A stretch of 64,000 bases of DNA. Origin: Hondaea fermentalgiana. Taxonomy: Eukaryota; Sar; Bigyra; Thraustochytrida; Thraustochytriidae. The notes under the pieces are model-generated. The model had not been told where the DNA came from and did no database searches. It worked only from the letters and a program-made list of their open reading frames with translations. The translations under genes were made by a program, and so were the position numbers. The stretch is taken from contig NPFB01000013.1 in the NCBI GenBank assembly GCA_014084085.1, positions 6,687 through 70,686 of the forward strand, written 5' to 3'. Positions 63,148-64,000 of this stretch are shown piece by piece (position 1 is the stretch's first letter; the number at the start of each line of letters is the position of its first letter).

Positions 63148-64000
63148 CCTCGCGCTGTTTCTGCTCTGCTCTTTTGCTCTTCCCTTCTTCCCGAGTGTTT
63201 TTTTCTGACGTCCACGGCGTGTGCGCTCTCAGCCACGCCGACCTCGAGCTGCCACCGCGACCTCCTCGCCTGCAGCGCTCTGCTCGCGCAGCCAGACAAA
63301 CTCACTTTGGCCCAGGCCAGGCCGGGCCGAGCCTCGTCACGCCGACGACGGCGACCTTTTTCGCAACGCAGCCAGCCAGCCAGCCAGCCAGCTGCAGCGA
63401 GCGAGCTTCTCGGCGCCAACGCCGCGTAACGTCTCCCAGCCGAGCGAGCGAGCGAGCACGCCTTGTCCCGCAGCGCGTACGGTATCGCCCGCCGCCGTAC
63501 GGTATCGCGCGTGCGAGGTCAAGCCGGTCACGGCCTTCGAGTTCTCCGCGCGCTCCGTGCCGGCGCCGCGCAGGGCGAGCCGCGGCGAGGGGAGGGCGGC
63601 GCCGCTCGAGGGCGCGACGGCGGGCGCGGCCGCGCGGGTGCTTGCGTGCGAGCGGCCTGCCGCAGCGGAGATCGCCGGGATGACGGCGATGAGGGAGGAG
63701 GGTTTCTTCCGCGAGCACTCCCTCCGGAGAGACAGCCTGCGGCGCGGGAGAAGATGCTGCGCGCTTTGGCTCGCGCGCGCGGATCGCTGGTGCCGTGAGC
63801 AAGGCGCGGCGCGGTGCGAGACGGCCCCTACGGTCTTACTCGTGCCTCGTCGGAGTTCTGCTGTACTGATTTTTTGGCACGAGCTAAATGCTGGTGTGTC
63901 CGCATTTAGGAACCACGAGACGGAGAACACCTGTCGCCACTGAAAGTTGGAGATCTCGAGTGGACACAAGTGTTGGGTCCAAGCACAGCAGTGTTGACCA
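63148..64000. other. Upstream region of the PX-BAR-SH3 gene and window end
   Basis: 853 bp, GC-rich with CAGC/AGCC and GAGC simple runs near 63365-63455. Both strands carry long Arg/Ala-rich frames, which is a composition effect. A plus-strand frame ending at 63943 (with an ATG at 63680) has no recognised domain and is not called. Confidence 0.5.

Noticed and set aside
63174..63969. Frames up to 240 residues at the window end
   Set aside because: Arg/Ala/Ser-rich on both strands, no domain; the region is the promoter side of the PX-BAR-SH3 gene. A gene with an exon here cannot be excluded.
1..64000. Possible CRISPR arrays, tRNA or rRNA genes
   Set aside because: No regularly spaced direct repeats with unique spacers were seen, and no sequence with convincing tRNA A- and B-box spacing or rRNA core sequence was noticed by eye.

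Overview
The window reads as nuclear DNA of a GC-rich, intron-poor, flagellated protist. My best guess is a stramenopile such as a thraustochytrid (labyrinthulomycete). The reasons are very long uninterrupted reading frames (13 kb and 24 kb), two axoneme genes (an inner-arm dynein heavy chain and CFAP70), eukaryotic MCM2 and PX/BAR/SH3 proteins, no operons, and gene-free gaps full of GC-rich simple repeats. The taxon is inferred from gene style, not from a marker gene.

Layout. Positions 1-1468 are simple-repeat-rich with no credible gene. A Ser/Pro-rich protein with an N-myristoyl/palmitoyl-type start follows (1469-2830), then a single-TM protein with a highly acidic/basic repeat tail (3848-5467). 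A truncated, frameshifted relic of a HECT ubiquitin-ligase C-lobe lies at 5822-6186. The minus strand then carries an axonemal dynein heavy chain (6586-19548). A divergent MDR-type oxidoreductase (20504-21601) precedes a 7,941-residue secreted or signal-anchored repeat protein (22038-45863) built of cadherin-like/CSPG-type repeats, a second beta-rich module family, duplicated Cys-rich inserts and ELWxxDGT repeats. MCM2 (46165-49287, minus) is convergent with it. An assembly gap of 100 N (49692-49791) sits inside a pentanucleotide array. A myristoylation-type ankyrin protein (50172-52049, minus) shares a 283-bp divergent promoter with the first of two tandem LtrA-family membrane proteins (52333-53742 and 54726-56117). 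CFAP70 (56765-59929), a stand-alone MOCS2A/MoaD sulfur carrier (60231-60542) and a PX-BAR-SH3 protein (60847-63147, minus) complete the set.

Functionally the neighbourhood is mixed, as expected in a eukaryotic genome: motility (dynein, CFAP70), replication (MCM2), molybdenum cofactor synthesis (MOCS2A), membrane trafficking (PX-BAR-SH3), cell surface (giant protein) and membrane proteins of unknown function (LtrA pair). No tRNA, rRNA, CRISPR or mobile element was recognised. The most unusual contents are the giant surface protein, the LtrA tandem pair and the HECT relic.
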